From JAKPQD01 sp029572965 (GTDB lineage Bacteria > Bacteroidota > Bacteroidia > Bacteroidales > DTGW01): 14,562 bases of DNA. Below, piece by piece: positions 14,529 to 14,562 of this stretch. Below the pieces are notes generated by a model. That model searched no databases and was not told where the DNA came from. It saw nothing but the letters and a program-made list of their open reading frames with translations. The number at the start of each line of letters is the position of its first letter. Position 1 is the first letter of the stretch. A program made the translations under genes and the position numbers. The DNA lies in NCBI GenBank assembly GCA_035374585.1, contig DAOSPF010000071.1, forward strand, positions 1 to 14,562, read 5' to 3'.

Positions 14529-14562
14529 AATCTAAAAGAGTTCTTTGAAAAGTTTGAAATTT

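Noticed and set aside
1..14562. CRISPR array, tRNA, rRNA or an intact insertion sequence
   Set aside because: No regularly spaced repeats with unique spacers, no cloverleaf or rRNA signature and no transposase reading frame could be found by eye.

Overview
The window most likely comes from a member of the Bacteroidota. It is AT-rich, most starts lack a good Shine-Dalgarno sequence, and several genes have the TAnnTTTG -7 promoter element typical of that phylum. The protein families also fit: a two-component-regulator propeller sensor, a GAF/PAS/PP2C phosphatase sensor, a single-chain RND-TolC efflux protein and CASC-type lipoproteins. I cannot place it below phylum level.

Layout, left to right. 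(1) 1-2057, minus: the N-terminal 685 residues of a secreted or periplasmic beta-propeller sensor with 13 visible blades, running off the left edge. (2) 2058-2730: non-coding, with a cluster of short stem-loop repeats in two orientations. (3) 2731-4144, minus: a two-gene operon of a calcineurin-type metallophosphoesterase lipoprotein followed by a small outer-membrane beta-barrel protein. (4) 4145-4833: non-coding apart from one doubtful 67-residue ORF. That ORF lies between two near-identical copies of a roughly 65 bp element whose ends pair as GGCCCCGGG/CCCGGGGCC. (5) 4834-11113, minus: a drug-efflux locus of TetR repressor, membrane-fusion lipoprotein, and a 1481-residue protein joining an RND pump to a TolC-like outer-membrane channel. 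(6) 11250-12398, minus: dinB (DNA polymerase IV), with a 33 bp palindrome over its promoter. (7) 12660-14528, plus, divergent from dinB: a membrane-bound HAMP-GAF-PAS-PP2C sensor phosphatase that stops inside its phosphatase domain, 34 bases before the right edge.

The best supported unit is the efflux locus. The tetR promoter region and the efflux-operon leader carry the same 20 bp operator-like palindrome (17 of 20 bases identical). This suggests that TetR represses both itself and the pump until a ligand arrives. The adaptor stop codon and the pump start codon are one base apart. All three envelope-spanning parts would therefore come from two coupled cistrons, and the outer-membrane channel would have to be cut from the pump at an internal signal peptide.

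I saw no CRISPR array, tRNA, rRNA or complete transposon. The least explained elements are the paired 65 bp repeats, the stem-loop cluster, the dinB palindrome and the abrupt end of the phosphatase gene.
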